A stretch of DNA of 64,000 nt, from positions 2,542,001 through 2,606,000 of the forward strand of contig NZ_CP031229.1 of the NCBI RefSeq assembly GCF_003351765.1. Reading direction: 5' to 3'. Positions 7,855 to 16,400 of this stretch are shown here, piece by piece. The notes beneath the pieces are model-generated. The model saw only the letters and a program-made list of their open reading frames with translations, was not told where the DNA came from and ran no database searches. Positions within the stretch are counted from its first letter, which is position 1. The number at the start of each line of letters is the position of its first letter. The translations under genes and the position numbers were made by a program. This DNA is from Ornithinimicrobium avium. Lineage in GTDB: Bacteria > Actinomycetota > Actinomycetes > Actinomycetales > Dermatophilaceae.

Positions 7855-8372
7855 CCGCGGCTCCCGGGTGCCGTCGTCCTGCCCCAGTTGCGCCGGCGCA
7901 CCGCGCGCTCCGGGCGGCCGCCGGCGTAGGAGAGCCCGGGGTCGACGAGGAAGCCCGGCACCAGCGCCTCCCGCCCGACGAGCATCCGGAAGCCCATCTC
8001 GTCGCGGTCGGTCAGCGTGACCTCCGCCTCGACCTGCCGGCCGTGCAGCACGAGGGGGACGAGCACGACATACCGCGTCTCGGCGTGGCCGGAGCTGCTG
8101 CGGACCGAGCGCACGTCGTGGACCGGCAGCTCGACGGCGACCTCGTCCTGCGCCGTCGCCTGCCAGGGGTGGATGCTGAAGCGCACCCGGGGGGAGCCGT
8201 CCACCTCGAGGGCCTGCAGGTCGAAGGCGTGCAGCGAGGAGGTGCGGGCGCCGGTGTCGATCTTGGCCTTGATCCAGGGCACGCCGAGGGCGTCCAGGCG
8301 CACCCACTCCCGCCACCCGACGACCGTCGCGGCGGGGATGGTTTCATGGGTCTGCCCGGTCACGCGCCCCAT
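7851..8372 (-). CDS. RimB-like retropepsin-fold protease (COG4067, 'ATP-dependent zinc protease')
   Basis: The protein matches the small family usually labelled ATP-dependent zinc protease. It has GWREWVRL near the start, the retropepsin-like KIDTGARTSSLHA motif and a MLVGREAL segment. These motifs match the single-domain aspartyl-protease fold, despite the old zinc name. Relatives are neighbours of rimK in many bacteria (rimB in Pseudomonas). ATG at 8372 gives 173 residues, but its purine-rich upstream sequence abuts the codon. GTG at 8363 is better spaced. The 17-bp gap to the divergent rimK start leaves no room for ordinary promoters. It is the first gene of a coupled run into urease. Confidence 0.85.
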   Translation of the reverse strand: MGRVTGQTHETIPAATVVGWREWVRLDALGVPWIKAKIDTGARTSSLHAFDLQALEVDGSPRVRFSIHPWQATAQDEVAVELPVHDVRSVRSSSGHAETRYVVLVPLVLHGRQVEAEVTLTDRDEMGFRMLVGREALVPGFLVDPGLSYAGGRPERAVRRRNWGRTTAPGSRG

Positions 8373-8389
8373 CCTCTCAGGACGCCCCC

Positions 8390-9586
8390 ATGAAGCTCGC
8401 CATCCTCTCGCGCTCGCTGCGCGCCTACTCCACGCAGCGGCTGCGCACCGCCGCCCTCGAACGCGGCCACCAGGTCAAGGTCCTCGACACGCTGCGCTTC
8501 GGGATCGACCTGGCCGGCCCCGAGCCCGACCTGCACTTCCGCGGACGGCCGCTGTCCGCCTACGACGCGGTGCTGCCGCGGATCGGGGCGTCGGTGACCT
8601 ACTTCGGCACCGCCGTGGTGCGCCAGTTCGAGCAGATGGACGTCTACACGCCGAACACCGCCAACGGCATCATGAACAGCCGCGACAAGCTGCGCGCCAG
8701 CCAGATCCTGCTGCGCCACGAGATCGCGATGCCGGCGACCGTCTTCGTGCGCAACCGCGACGAGATCCCGCACGCGATCGAGATGGTCGGCGGGGCGCCG
8801 GTCGTCATCAAGCTGCTCGAGGGCACGCAGGGCATCGGCGTGATCCTGGCCCCGGAGATGAAGGTGGCCGAGGCGATCGTCGAGACGCTGCACGGCACCA
8901 ACCAGCACGTGCTCATCCAGAGCTTCGTCAAGGAGAGCAAGGGCACCGACATCCGGGCCCTGGTCGTCGGCGACCGGGTGGTGGCGGCGATGCGTCGACG
9001 CGCGTCGGGCGACGAGTTCCGCTCCAACGTCCACCGCGGCGGGACGGTGGAGGCCGTGGAGCTGGAGCCGGAGTTCGCCGATGTCGCGGTCCGCAGCGCG
9101 CACATCATGGGCCTGCGGGTGGCGGGCGTGGACATGCTCGAGAGCGAGGACGGCCCGCTGGTCATGGAGGTCAACTCCTCCCCCGGACTCCAGGGCATCG
9201 AGACCGCGACCAAGCTGGACGTGGCCGGGGCGATCGTGGACTACATCGCCGACCAGTCCGGCTTCCCCGACATCGACGTGCGCCAGCGGCTGGCCGTCTC
9301 CACCGGGTACGGCGTGGCCGAGATCGCGGTCCTCGCCGGGTCCGAGCTCGTCGGTCGCACGCTCGGCGAGTCCGGCCTGTGGGAGAAGGACGTCCAGGTG
9401 CTCACCCTGCACCGGGGCACGCGGGTGATGCCCAACCCGGGCGCGGACAAGGTGCTGGAGGAGGGGGACCGGATGCTGTGCTTCGGCCGGCACGAGAGCA
9501 TGCGCGGCCTGATCCCCCAGCGGTCGCGCCGGCCCAAGCGCGTGCGCCGGCTGACCAAGAAGGCGATCGCCGAGGCTGCGCAGTAG
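8390..9586 (+). CDS. rimK: RimK-type ATP-grasp glutamate ligase with C-terminal TrkA-C-like domain
   Basis: Residues 1 to about 300 are a full RimK: the RSLRAYSTQRL opening, NSRDKLRASQ, VIKLLEGTQGIGV, the MEVNSSPGLQGIE metal site and the IVDYI ending. RimK adds glutamate to protein C-termini such as ribosomal S6, and links with regulation of translation are known. Residues about 305-375 read AEIAVLAGSELVGRTLGES, then KVLEEGDRMLCFGRHESM. That matches TrkA-C/RCK-C ligand-binding domains of potassium channels. A basic tail follows. The fusion suggests allosteric control by a small ligand (inference). The normal enzyme is about 300 residues; this one is 398. Confidence 0.88.
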   Translation: MKLAILSRSLRAYSTQRLRTAALERGHQVKVLDTLRFGIDLAGPEPDLHFRGRPLSAYDAVLPRIGASVTYFGTAVVRQFEQMDVYTPNTANGIMNSRDKLRASQILLRHEIAMPATVFVRNRDEIPHAIEMVGGAPVVIKLLEGTQGIGVILAPEMKVAEAIVETLHGTNQHVLIQSFVKESKGTDIRALVVGDRVVAAMRRRASGDEFRSNVHRGGTVEAVELEPEFADVAVRSAHIMGLRVAGVDMLESEDGPLVMEVNSSPGLQGIETATKLDVAGAIVDYIADQSGFPDIDVRQRLAVSTGYGVAEIAVLAGSELVGRTLGESGLWEKDVQVLTLHRGTRVMPNPGADKVLEEGDRMLCFGRHESMRGLIPQRSRRPKRVRRLTKKAIAEAAQ

Positions 9587-9671
9587 GGCCTGCGTCGGTA
9601 GGGCCCGCGCTGGTGAGGACCCCGGTGGGTGCCTCGCGGCTCAGACCAGACCTTCCGGCCCGACCGGCTGC

Positions 9672-9956
9672 TCAGCCCGCCCGGCGCACCTCGAAGACGA
9701 ACCAGCCGCGCGGCCAGCGCCCGGACCGCTCCTGGCGGACGATCTGGTGGCCCTCCCGCTCGACCCAGACCGGGATCTCCACCGGGGCGACGCGGTCGCG
9801 GGTCCAGATCTCCAGGACCGCGCCGGGCTCCATCGCCCGGATCGCCCGCGCCGCGCGGATCAGCCCGACGGCGCACGGGGTGGTGCGGTTGTCGAGCAAA
9901 AGATGCTCGCCGTGCGGGGCGACGCCCTCCGGCAGGGGCCTGGTCTCCGCGCTCAC
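9672..9956 (-). CDS. TusA-like sulfur-carrier protein (SirA family)
   Basis: The 94-residue protein has the TusA core from about residue 20: LLDNRTTPCAVGLIRAARAI, where the Cys sits at the position of the catalytic Cys of the CPxP motif, then EIWTRD and a C-terminal WFVFEVRR strand. TusA proteins carry sulfur as a persulfide between sulfurtransferases. The usual CPxP is changed to PCAV, so the Cys is kept but the flanking proline is lost. The GTG at 9956 overlaps the stop of the CopD-like gene (GTGA), so the two are translated together. Its role is probably membrane-associated sulfur transfer, not tRNA thiolation (inference). Confidence 0.75.
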   Translation of the reverse strand: MSAETRPLPEGVAPHGEHLLLDNRTTPCAVGLIRAARAIRAMEPGAVLEIWTRDRVAPVEIPVWVEREGHQIVRQERSGRWPRGWFVFEVRRAG

Positions 9957-11077
9957 GAGCCGGTCGCGGGACCGGACGCCCCGGGGCTCGTGCCGGTGGC
10001 CGCACCGCGACCGGCGCCGGCGACCTGCGGGACGACGCCGCCGCCCGGGGTCACGCCGTCGGCCGGGGCGGGGAGCGCCCTCCCGGGGTCGACCTGCGCC
10101 GCGCCGAGGGCGCCGGTGTCGACCGCGGTCGGCACGTGGGCGGCGGCCACGTCGTCGTCGAGGTGCAGGTCCTCGATGTCGCAGACGCCCTGGACCGGAG
10201 AACAGTGCCGGAAGAGCGGGCAGGTGATGAAGACGACGACGAGCGCGAGGATCGACATGACCTTCAGCGGGATCAGCACGCCGGGGAAGGTCAGCCACCA
10301 CTGGATCGGCAGTGACCGGTAGGCGCCGGCCATGACCAGCCCGGTGACGATGATCGTCGGCAGCGCGAAGCGCACCACCCAGCGGAAGCGGTCGAGCTGC
10401 CGGGCCCCGGCGAGCACGGCCGGCACGACCGGGTGCTGGCGGCCGGCGGGCATGGCCACGCCGATGTTCCACAGCGCCCCGCCGAGCCACAGGGTGAACG
10501 CCGTCAGGTGGAGCAGCCGGATCCAGAACGGCCAACCGTTGCCGGCGTCCAGCCAGGCCCAGCCGACGAGCAGCGCGGCGACGACCAGCGCTGCGGCGGC
10601 GGCCACCGGGGCGCGGCGCACGCCGACCGCCATCAGTGCCGCGACCAGGAGCGAGCCGGCCACGAGCAGGCCCGACACCCACCCGGCGCCGGTGACCGTC
10701 GGCACGACGAGCGCACCCGGGGCGCCCAGGACCAGCACGACGGCCACCCACCGGGAGACGCGGTCGGCGATGTCGAAGGCGGTGTCGTTGAGCGCGGCGA
10801 CCGCGGCGTCGTCCGTCCCCGGCTCGCGTCCGCGCACGTAGACGGTGCGCCACACCAGGAAGCCGCCCGCGAGCGCCGTCGACCACAGCGTCAGCCAGCG
10901 CATCCCGGTCTGGCTCCAGGAGAGCCCCATGCCGGTGCTGGTCAGGGTCACGCCGGCCATCGAGGCGATCGTGATGAGCGTGAACGCGACCTTGGGCAGG
11001 AACGGGGTGTTCTCCCGCACCACCACCTGCAGGGTGTCCACCCTGGACAGGTCGCGGGCGCTCGGCGTGATCGTCAT
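9953..11077 (-). CDS. CopD-like multi-helix membrane protein with Cys-rich C-terminal segment
   Basis: The 374-residue protein has about eight transmembrane segments. The helix WIRLLHLTAFTLWLGGALW is the conserved His/Gly-rich signature of the CopD (copper resistance D) domain. After the last helix comes CPLFRHCSPVQGVC, three cysteines within 14 residues, followed by a disordered Gly/Pro/Ala tail. The ATG at 11077 has a GGAGG site 5 bases away. Coupling to a TusA-like gene suggests handling of sulfur or thiophilic metal at the membrane, not plain copper import (inference). An AT-rich promoter island lies just upstream. Confidence 0.7.
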   Translation of the reverse strand: MTITPSARDLSRVDTLQVVVRENTPFLPKVAFTLITIASMAGVTLTSTGMGLSWSQTGMRWLTLWSTALAGGFLVWRTVYVRGREPGTDDAAVAALNDTAFDIADRVSRWVAVVLVLGAPGALVVPTVTGAGWVSGLLVAGSLLVAALMAVGVRRAPVAAAAALVVAALLVGWAWLDAGNGWPFWIRLLHLTAFTLWLGGALWNIGVAMPAGRQHPVVPAVLAGARQLDRFRWVVRFALPTIIVTGLVMAGAYRSLPIQWWLTFPGVLIPLKVMSILALVVVFITCPLFRHCSPVQGVCDIEDLHLDDDVAAAHVPTAVDTGALGAAQVDPGRALPAPADGVTPGGGVVPQVAGAGRGAATGTSPGASGPATGS

Positions 11078-11081
11078 GGGG

Positions 11082-11117
11082 GCCTCCGGACGGCAGATAT
11101 TTATATAGTCAAAATAG
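11082..11117 (-). promoter_or_regulatory. AT-rich promoter/operator island before the CopD-TusA pair
   Basis: Within very GC-rich DNA, 11097-11116 is almost pure A/T. It contains the small palindrome ATATTTATAT and, on the minus strand, TATTTTGACTATATAAATAT, which can supply -35/-10-like elements. The CCGGAGG ribosome site at 11083-11089 follows. Such islands are typical of ArsR-family operators, but the regulator is not in the window. Confidence 0.45.
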
Positions 11118-11157
11118 CCGGTCAGCAGGTCACCTGTCCAGTGCCGGCGGGCAGGAC

Positions 11158-11330
11158 GCACCCACGTGAGTGGCTCCCGCACGCCCAGGCCCCCGATCCC
11201 GTGCACGCACCCACGTGAGTGGCTCCCGCACGCCCGGGCCCCCGATCCCGTGCACGCACCACTCACGTGAGTGGCTCCCGCACGCCCGGGCCCCCGCGCC
11301 CGTGCACGCGCCACTCACGTGAGCGCGTCA
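11158..11330. repeat. Four-copy tandem 49-52 bp repeat with CACGTG palindrome core
   Basis: The core CACGTG begins at 11163, 11212, 11264 and 11316 (spacings 49, 52, 52). Each unit reads roughly CACGTGAGTGGCTCCCGCACG, then a G/C run and CCCGTGCACGC. Copies 3 and 4 are preceded by ACT, which makes copy 3 a perfect 14-bp palindrome CACTCACGTGAGTG. The same unit family recurs at 38831-38967. It lies between the GMC gene end and the CopD-like promoter and does not encode a recognisable protein. Confidence 0.85.
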
Positions 11331-13055
11331 GGCACGCTGCCGCGTCGCTGCCGGCCCAAACGCCACCGCAGGACGCACCGGCGGCACCGGCGCGACCCTC
11401 CGGTAGGGCTGACCGGGGGCCGGGCGGGGGTCCTCCCCGCCCTTCGCCGGCCACAGCGACATCGCCCGCTCCGCCTGCGCGGTGATGGTCAGCGAGGGGT
11501 TGACGCCCAGGTTGGCCGAGACCGCCGAGCCGTCGACGACGTGGAGCCCCGGGTGCCCGAAGACACGGTGGTAGGCGTCGACCACACCCGTGCGCGGCGA
11601 GTCACCGATCGCGCACCCGCCGAGGAAGTGGGCGGTCATCGGCACGTCGAAGATCTCCCCGATGCTGCCGCCCGGCCACCCGCGCAGCCGCCGCGCGATC
11701 CGGCGCACGGCGTCGTTGGCGACCGGGATCCACGTCGGGTTCGGCTCGCCGTGGCCCTGCCGCGAGGTCAGCCGGTAGCGGCCGAGGAGCCCGCGCCCCG
11801 GCCCCACGGTGATCGAGTTGTCACGGCTCTGCATGACCAGCGCGATCGTCGTCCGCTCCGACCACGACCCCAGCCCGGTGTAGTGCCCCAGCAGGCGCAG
11901 CGGGTGGCGCGCCACCTGCCCCGCCCACCTCAGCGGCCGGGGCACCCGCCCGCCGCCGTCGGTGAGCAGCGTGACGAGCAGGCCCATGGCGTTCTGCCCC
12001 CGTCCGTAGCGCACCGGCTCCACGTGCGTGTCGGGTGTCGGGTAGAAGGAGCTGGTGATCGCCACGCCGCGGGTCAGGTCGAGGTCGCCCGCGCGCCGTC
12101 GCGGCACCAGCGCCCCGAGGAGCGACTCGGAGTTGGTCCGCGTCAGGTGCCCGAGCCGGTCGGACAGGTGCGGCAGGTCGCCGTCGCGCCGGAGGCGGTG
12201 CAGCAGGTGCTGGGTGCCCCAGGCGCCTGCGGCCAGGACCACGTGGTCGGCGGTGAGGGTATGGGGTCGCGCCCGCCGCCAGGGCGCGCTCGGGGAGGCG
12301 GTGGGTCGGGTGTGCACGGCATACCCTCCCTGCTCGCGGGGCACGACCCGCACGACGGTCGTGTCGGGGACGACCCGCGCGCCCGCCCGCTCCGCGAGCC
12401 ACAGATAGTTCTTGACCAGCGTGTTCTTGGCCCCGTAACGGCAGCCGACCATGCACTCCCCGCACTCGATGCACCCGGTGCGGCGAGGACCGGCGCCGCC
12501 GAAGTAGGGGTCCTCGACCTCCACTCCGGGCTCGGGGCTGCCGTCCCGGCCGAAGAAGACGCCGACGGGCGCCTGCCGGAACGTGTGCCCCACCCCCATC
12601 TCCTCGGCCACCTCCCGGTAGACCAGGTCCACGGGCGTGGTGCTGGGGTTGGTGACGACGCCCAGCATCGCCGAGGCGGTGTCGTAGTGCGGCGCCAGCT
12701 CGGCCCGCCAGTCGGTGATGCCGGCCCACTGCGGGTCCTCGTAGAACGCGGCGGACCCCGGCCGGTAGAGCGTGTTGGCGTAGTTGAGCGACCCCCCGCC
12801 CACACCGGCGCCGGCCAGCACGAGCACGTCGGGGAGCAGGTGGATGCGCTGGATGCCGCGCAGGCCGAGGCGGGGTGCCCACAGGAAGCGGCGCAGGTCC
12901 CAGGAGGTCTTCGCGAAGTCCTCGTCGGCGAACCGGCGCCCCGCCTCCAGGACGGTGACGTCATACCCCTTCTCGACCAGCCGGAGAGCGGCCACGCTGC
13001 CGCCGAACCCGCTGCCGACGACCACGACGTCGTGGTGCTGCGGGGCGCGCGTCAT
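11328..13055 (-). CDS. GMC-family FAD oxidoreductase, cholesterol oxidase-like
   Basis: The 575-residue protein opens with the FAD-binding motif DVVVVGSGFGGSVAALRL, continues with GAGVGGGSLNYAN and ends with the GMC C-terminal signatures MTAHFLGGCAIG and HVVDGSAVSANLGVNPSLT. A cluster CIECGECMVGCRYGAKN near residue 195 has four Cys in a ferredoxin-like spacing, as seen in the mycobacterial ChoD-type subgroup. It should oxidise a sterol or other bulky secondary alcohol in the cytosol or at the membrane. The ATG at 13055 is chosen because the Rossmann motif begins nine residues later. Open frame extends far upstream without homology. Substrate specificity is not certain. Confidence 0.85.
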   Translation of the reverse strand: MTRAPQHHDVVVVGSGFGGSVAALRLVEKGYDVTVLEAGRRFADEDFAKTSWDLRRFLWAPRLGLRGIQRIHLLPDVLVLAGAGVGGGSLNYANTLYRPGSAAFYEDPQWAGITDWRAELAPHYDTASAMLGVVTNPSTTPVDLVYREVAEEMGVGHTFRQAPVGVFFGRDGSPEPGVEVEDPYFGGAGPRRTGCIECGECMVGCRYGAKNTLVKNYLWLAERAGARVVPDTTVVRVVPREQGGYAVHTRPTASPSAPWRRARPHTLTADHVVLAAGAWGTQHLLHRLRRDGDLPHLSDRLGHLTRTNSESLLGALVPRRRAGDLDLTRGVAITSSFYPTPDTHVEPVRYGRGQNAMGLLVTLLTDGGGRVPRPLRWAGQVARHPLRLLGHYTGLGSWSERTTIALVMQSRDNSITVGPGRGLLGRYRLTSRQGHGEPNPTWIPVANDAVRRIARRLRGWPGGSIGEIFDVPMTAHFLGGCAIGDSPRTGVVDAYHRVFGHPGLHVVDGSAVSANLGVNPSLTITAQAERAMSLWPAKGGEDPRPAPGQPYRRVAPVPPVRPAVAFGPAATRQRA

Positions 13056-13109
13056 GACCGAAGGGTAGTCCCGGTGGACGGCCCCCGGGTGCCGCGCCAC
13101 AGTGGAGGG

Positions 13110-13385
13110 ATGGCACCTGAGAAGAAGGACGACCCGGGCCCGAGCATCAAGGACGAGGAGATGTACGAGGCCATGCGGGACGACGGCATGAGCAAGTCCA
13201 AGGCCGCCGCGATCTCCAACGCGGCCGCCAACACCTCCCGCGAGGAGGTCGGCCGGCGCGGCGGGGAGAGCAAGCCCTACGAGGAGTGGACCGTCGAGGA
13301 GCTGCACGACCGCGCCGCCGAGCTCGACATCGAGGGCCGCTCCGACATGGACAAGGACGAGCTCATCAAGGCGTTGCGCACGTAG
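13110..13385 (+). CDS. Small DUF7218/Rho-N-like protein
   Basis: This 91-residue charged protein is common in actinobacteria. The N-terminal half (KDEEMYEAMRDDGMSKSKAA, then ISNAAANTS) is the conserved part. The C-terminal 35 residues (EEWTVEELHDRAAELDIEG, ending DKDELIKALR) match the Rho N-terminal/SAP-like helix-turn-helix fold that binds nucleic acid. The ATG at 13110 has a GTGGAGGG site. It is divergent from the GMC gene and stands alone before the large protease. Function is unknown; a nucleic-acid-binding role is inferred from the C-terminal fold. Confidence 0.75.
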   Translation: MAPEKKDDPGPSIKDEEMYEAMRDDGMSKSKAAAISNAAANTSREEVGRRGGESKPYEEWTVEELHDRAAELDIEGRSDMDKDELIKALRT

Positions 13386-13498
13386 GCTGCCCACGAATTG
13401 CCCACGTCCCGCCCACGTCCGGACATTGTCCTGCCCCCCGGGCCTCCTTAGCGTGAACAGACGGTGGCGACCCTGCCGCCCTGTTTCAAGGAGGAGAC

Positions 13499-16400
13499 AT
13501 GACTCATGCGCGAGGCAGAGTGAGGAGGTGGCTCGCAGGACTCGCCGGCGTCTCGCTGCTCGTCCCCTTCGCGGGGGCGACCGCAGCGGCACAACCGGGC
13601 CCGGTCCCTGCGACCCCCGACTCCGTGGCCAGCGTCGAGGCGGACGTGCAGCAGCTGCTCGACACCAAGGGCGCCGCTGACTTCTGGGTCCACTTCGAGG
13701 ACCGGCCCGACTCCAGCCAGCTCCGCTCGATCGACGACTGGGACGCACGCGGCAAGGCGGTCGTCGAAGCGCTGACCGAGACGGCCGAGGAGAGCCAGGC
13801 CCAGGTGCGGGCGCTGCTCGACGCCGAGGGCGTCGACTACGACGCCTACTGGGCCACCAACGCGATCCGCGTCGCCGGCGGCGACGGCGACCTCGTTGCC
13901 CAGCTCGTCCAGTCGCCCGAGGTGGACGGCATCTACGCACCCCGCGTGTACGACATACCGGACGAGAAGACCGAGATCGAGCCCGCCGACGTGGCTCCCT
14001 CCGCCGTCGAGTGGGGCGTCTCGGACATCAACGCCGACGACGTCTGGACCGACTACGGCGTCACCGGCGAGGGCCTGGTCGTGGCGAGCATCGACACCGG
14101 GGTGCAGTACGACCACCCGGCGCTGGTCGAGCACTACCGCGGCAACAACGGCGACGGCTCCTTCGACCACGACTACAACTGGTTCGACCCGCAGGGCGGC
14201 TCGCCGACCCCGACGGACTACAACGGGCACGGCTCGCACGTGACCGGCACGATGGTCGGCGACGACGGCGCGGGCAACCAGATCGGCGTCGCTCCGGGAG
14301 CGAAGTGGATCGCCGCGGCCGGGTGCTGCCCGACCGACCAGGCGCTCATCGACTCCGGTCAGTGGATGCTGGCGCCCACCCGCGTCGACGGGTCGGCGCC
14401 CGACCCGTCCAAGCGACCGAACGTCATCAACAACTCCTGGGGCACCGAGCTGCCGAGCAACGACCCGTTCATGGAGGACATCATCGTCTCCTGGACCGAC
14501 GCCGGGATCTTCGGCGTCTTCGCCAACGGCAACAGCGGACCGGCCTGCGAGACCTCCGGAGCCCCCGGCAGCCGCATCGTGGCCTACTCGGTGGGCAACT
14601 ACACCAGCTCGCACGGGCTGGCCGGCTCGTCCTCGCGCGGGGCGGGCCAGGACGGTGAGATCAAGCCCAACATCTCGGCGCCGGGCACCAACATCCGCTC
14701 CTCAGTGCCGGGCAACGGCTACGCGAACTACACGGGCACCTCGATGGCGACCCCGCACGTGGCGGGAGCCGTCGCGCTGCTCTGGTCGGCCGCACCCTCC
14801 CTGGTCGGCGACGTGGAAGGGACCCGCCTGCTGCTGGACGGGGCGGCCATCGACACGGACTACCCGGCCTGCGGCGGCACGCTGGAGGACAACAACGGGT
14901 TCGGCGAGGGCCGGATGGACGTCCTCGCCACCGTGCAGGCCGCCCCGATCGGCGACACCGGCGTCCTCGAGGGCACGGTGACCGACGGGTCCGACGGTGA
15001 GCCGGTCGCCGGCGCGACGATCGTGGTCGACGGCGAGCTGGACCGCACGCTCACCACGGGCGCGGACGGCACCTACGACGTGCTGCTCACCACCGGCGAC
15101 TACGACGTCTCGGCCAGCAAGTTCGGCTACTCCACCGACAGCGCGAGCGTGACGATCACCAAGGACGCCACCACCACCCAGGACTTCGCCCTGCAGCCCT
15201 CGCCGAGGGCCACCGTCACCGGCACCGTCACCGACGGGTCCGGCCGCGGCTGGCCGCTCTACGCGAAGGTCGGCGCGGTCGGGACCGGCGTGTTCACCTA
15301 CACCGATCCGGTGACCGGTGACTACGCGCTCGACCTGCCGGTCGGCGCGACCTACCAGCTGCAGTTCGTCGCCGAGTACCCCGGCTACGACACGCAGACC
15401 CGCGACGTGCTCGTCGACGGTGACACCACCGAGGACGCCGCTCTGGCCGTGAACGCCGAGAGCTGCACGGCCCCGGGCTACACCTACGCGACCGACGGCG
15501 TCATCGAGACCTTCGACGGCACCGACGTCCCGGAGGGCTGGACCGTGGTCGACGACGCCGGCACCGAGCAGGTGTGGCGCTTCGACGACCCCAAGTCCCG
15601 CGGCAACCGCACCGGCGGTGAGGGCGGCTTCGCCATCACCGACAGCGACTACTACGGCAGCGGCGGCGCCCAGGACACCTCCTTGGTCTCACCGAGCGTG
15701 GACATGAGCGAGCTGAGCGACCCCGCGGTCGGCTTCAAGCACGACTACAACGCCTTCCTCGGCAGCGGCGAGAGCGGCACCGTGGAGCTGAGCATCGACG
15801 GCGGCACCACCTGGACGGAGGTCGCGAGCTACACCAGCGACACCACCGGCGAGGTCGCCCTGCAGCTCCCCGACGCCGCCGGCGAGAGCGAGGTCCAGGT
15901 CCGGTTCCGCTACCAGGGCTCCTGGGACTACTGGTGGGAGGTCGACGACGTCTTCGTCGGCAACCGCGCCTGCGTCCCGACCGACGACGGCGGCCTGCTG
16001 GTCGGCAACGTCCTCGACGGCAACACCGGTGAGGGCGTCGTCGGCGCGCGCGTGAGCAACGCGGACGAGACCGCCTCCGCGGTCACGGTCGCCACGCCGG
16101 CCGACGAGAACCTGGCCGACGGCTTCTACTGGCTGTTCGACGCCACCACCGGCGAGGAGGAGTTCACCGCCGAGGCACGCAACTACTCCAGCGTGACCCA
16201 GTCGGTGACCACCGTGGAGAACGACACCGTCCGGCTCGACTTCGAGCTGGGCGCGGCCTTCCTCGAGTGGACCCCGGAGTCGATCGACACCGAGGTCACG
16301 CTCGGCGGGTCGGCCACCGAGGAGCTGACGGTGACCAACACGGGCACCGGCGAGGCCGAGGTGGAGCTCCGCGAGGTGCCGGGCGACTTCGTCCAGCTGC

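Noticed and set aside
11158..11330. CRISPR-like array from evenly spaced repeats
   Set aside because: The segments between the cores are themselves conserved from unit to unit, there are no unique spacers and no cas genes; the same unit occurs at 38.8 kb.
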